Shown here piece by piece: positions 5,408 through 6,913 of a DNA stretch of 6,913 nucleotides. The position numbers and the translations under genes are program-made. Position 1 is the stretch's first letter; each line of letters opens with the position of its first letter. Below the pieces are notes generated by a model. The model made no database searches. It was not told where the DNA came from and worked only from the letters and a program-made list of their open reading frames with translations. The stretch is from assembly GCA_003671065.1 (NCBI GenBank), contig QWPU01000169.1, positions 1 through 6,913 of the forward strand. Reading direction: 5' to 3'. This DNA comes from Planctomycetota bacterium. GTDB lineage: Bacteria > Planctomycetota > Phycisphaerae > Phycisphaerales > SM1A02.

Positions 5408-6913
5408 TTGATTCACTTCCGCTCCACACTCTCGCTTGCCATTGGATGCCTCGCTTCATGCTTGATCGCGTCATCTGCGAGCGCGCAGGTGCGCATCGTG
5501 AATTACAACCTCGCGAAACTCGCGGGAGATCAGAACGCGATTCGCGCGGCGCTTGCTGAGATGGCGCTCGACAACAGTCATGGATTTGCTGTGGTGCCTG
5601 CGATCTTCACATTTCAAGAGATTCGCGCGGCCGATGTAGTGGAGCTTGATGGAAACTTCGCGGCCGCATTTCCGGGCGTTCCGTTTGTGCGCGGCACCTT
5701 CACGACTTCAGGAACCGAGGACGGTTCAGCAGGCGCGCAGTGCATGTATTACCGCAGCGATCTGCTGACGGAAGTTGTTTCGGGTCACGTCGACATCAAC
5801 ACAGGCGCCTCGCGTAACACTGACCGATGGCTGTTGCAACTCAATGGCTACACCAGTGCAGCGTCGAAGTTCTATGTGTACTCATCGCACTTGAAGGCGA
5901 GCAACACATCAGCAGATGCACAAGAACGCAATACAGGCGCGATCGCGATGCGCGCCAACGCTGATGCACTCGGTCAAGGCGTGCACTGCATCTTCAATGG
6001 CGACTACAACCTCTACACGAACACTGAAGCGGCATATGTCACGATGATGGCTGCTGGAAATGCGCAGTGTCTGGATCCGCTCGGTACTGCGAACTGGGTT
6101 GGGTCCACGCTTCCCTTCACTATCAAGCACACGCAGTCTCCGCGGCTTGTGGCAGGAACGCTCATCGGCGGCGGTGTTGATGATCGATTCGACTTTCAGA
6201 TCTCGACTGCTGAGTGCCAGGATGGCAATGGTTTTTCGATCATTCCGAATACCTATCGCACCTTCGGCAACGATGGCAATCACTACAACATCGCCATCAA
6301 CACGGGCAACAACACCTATTACCCCGCTGATCTTGTGCGCTCAAACTCGTTGGCTGATGTGCTCTACGACGCGAGCGATCACTTGCCAGTGATTGCGGAT
6401 TATCAAGTGCCGCCAGTGATGACGGCCACGATGCAATCGACCTTTAGTCCTGTGATTGTTGGCGCGGTGGTGACGATTCCTGTGACGGTTTCGAACGCCG
6501 CGTATGTGGTGCATCCGCTTGGTGTTGATGCGCTCACTGTTGCGGTGGTAGGTTCAAACGGTCTCGTCGGAACGCAGAACATTACTGCGGCACTCACGCC
6601 TGCTGTAACGATCGCGAATCTCACGGTGAATACTGCGGTCGCCGCAAACATCAGCGCAACCGCGACGAGTTCAACGACAGTTGAAGGCACGCAGAATCCA
6701 ACGATCGCTCGCACATTGACTGGCACGGTGCTGGCGCATGCGCGTGCATCGTTCAGTCCGAAATCAGTGGTGACGACTACGAGCACCAGCGCTTCATTCG
6801 GCGCGAACTCTGGCACGCATGAGATCACGGTCCCAGTTGCAAACTTTGGTTACAACGCGTTGCAAGCGCGACTTGATCTTGATGGCGCGTCTGGACTGAG
6901 CGCACCGTTTGCG
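5408..6913 (+). CDS. Secreted endonuclease/exonuclease/phosphatase (DNase I-fold) family protein, 3' partial
   Basis: The frame is open from TTG at 5408 to the window end (502 residues, no stop). A hydrophobic signal peptide with Arg5 ends at ASA|Q after residue 26. A lipobox-like Leu15-Ala-Ser-Cys18 is also present, so lipoprotein processing is an alternative. The DNase I-fold motifs appear in order: Asn34 in VNYN; Gln70-Glu71 (metal-binding Glu) in FQEIR; His161 in SSHLKA; Asp199 and Asn201 in GDYN; Asp262 in DDRFDF; and Ser323-Asp324-His325 (catalytic His). All expected catalytic residues are there, so it should be an active metal-dependent phosphodiesterase or phosphatase. Family members cut DNA, RNA, sphingomyelin or phosphoinositides, and the substrate cannot be told from sequence. 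From about residue 338 follow Thr-, Ala- and Val-rich beta-type segments, one beginning around LAHARASFS (442-450), probably Ig-like spacers or surface-attachment modules. The C-terminus, and any sorting signal, is outside the window. It is divergent from the M16 operon. Confidence 0.9.
   Translation, partial: MIHFRSTLSLAIGCLASCLIASSASAQVRIVNYNLAKLAGDQNAIRAALAEMALDNSHGFAVVPAIFTFQEIRAADVVELDGNFAAAFPGVPFVRGTFTTSGTEDGSAGAQCMYYRSDLLTEVVSGHVDINTGASRNTDRWLLQLNGYTSAASKFYVYSSHLKASNTSADAQERNTGAIAMRANADALGQGVHCIFNGDYNLYTNTEAAYVTMMAAGNAQCLDPLGTANWVGSTLPFTIKHTQSPRLVAGTLIGGGVDDRFDFQISTAECQDGNGFSIIPNTYRTFGNDGNHYNIAINTGNNTYYPADLVRSNSLADVLYDASDHLPVIADYQVPPVMTATMQSTFSPVIVGAVVTIPVTVSNAAYVVHPLGVDALTVAVVGSNGLVGTQNITAALTPAVTIANLTVNTAVAANISATATSSTTVEGTQNPTIARTLTGTVLAHARASFSPKSVVTTTSTSASFGANSGTHEITVPVANFGYNALQARLDLDGASGLSAPFA

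Noticed and set aside
5169..5474. A 101-codon minus-strand open frame over the divergent region
   Set aside because: It overlaps the start and signal peptide of the nuclease-fold gene on the opposite strand and the M16 leader, has no recognisable domain, and its Arg/Pro-rich composition is typical of a shadow frame.
6403..6828. A 141-codon minus-strand frame near the right end
   Set aside because: It is hydrophobic and Val/Thr-rich, but it is the antisense of the beta-rich tail of the nuclease-fold protein. The low-complexity composition explains the open frame.

Overview
The window looks like chromosomal DNA from a Gram-negative-type bacterium of moderate to high GC content. Three of the four confident proteins are built for export or for the inner membrane. 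The best guess for the lineage is Planctomycetota (Phycisphaerae-like). That guess rests on the style of the proteins: a secreted nuclease-fold enzyme followed by beta-rich domains, and a M16 peptidase pair with long spacers. It is an inference, not something the sequence proves. There are no tRNA or rRNA genes, CRISPR arrays, insertion sequences or phage genes.

Layout. (1) Positions 2-1171, plus strand: the 3' end of a gene for a coiled-coil protein with two membrane segments, whose periplasmic domain resembles Wzz/GumC chain-length regulators. (2) Positions 1172-1737: a poorly resolved stretch. It holds one doubtful small minus-strand ORF (1201-1542), a strong and probably bidirectional hairpin terminator (1603-1640), and a short tandem repeat (1676-1714). 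(3) Positions 1738-5154, minus strand: a two-gene operon for a periplasmic M16 metallopeptidase pair. The upstream gene encodes the zinc-binding subunit and the downstream gene a subunit with no zinc ligands. (4) Positions 5155-5407: a 253-bp divergent intergenic region with several inverted repeats. (5) Positions 5408 to the end, plus strand: a secreted endonuclease/exonuclease/phosphatase-family protein starting at TTG, which runs off the window.

How the genes fit together. The M16 genes clearly form one functional unit. They are 21 bp apart and their degeneration is complementary: one keeps HxxEH and lacks the C-terminal Arg/Tyr pair, while the other keeps Arg/Tyr and lacks HxxEH. This is the known pattern of heterodimeric M16B proteases. 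The nuclease-fold gene shares only the divergent control region with them. The first gene appears unrelated. No new defence or mobile system is visible. The least ordinary items are the roughly 108-residue charged helical insert in the catalytic M16 subunit and the cytoplasmic coiled-coil extension on the Wzz-like protein.
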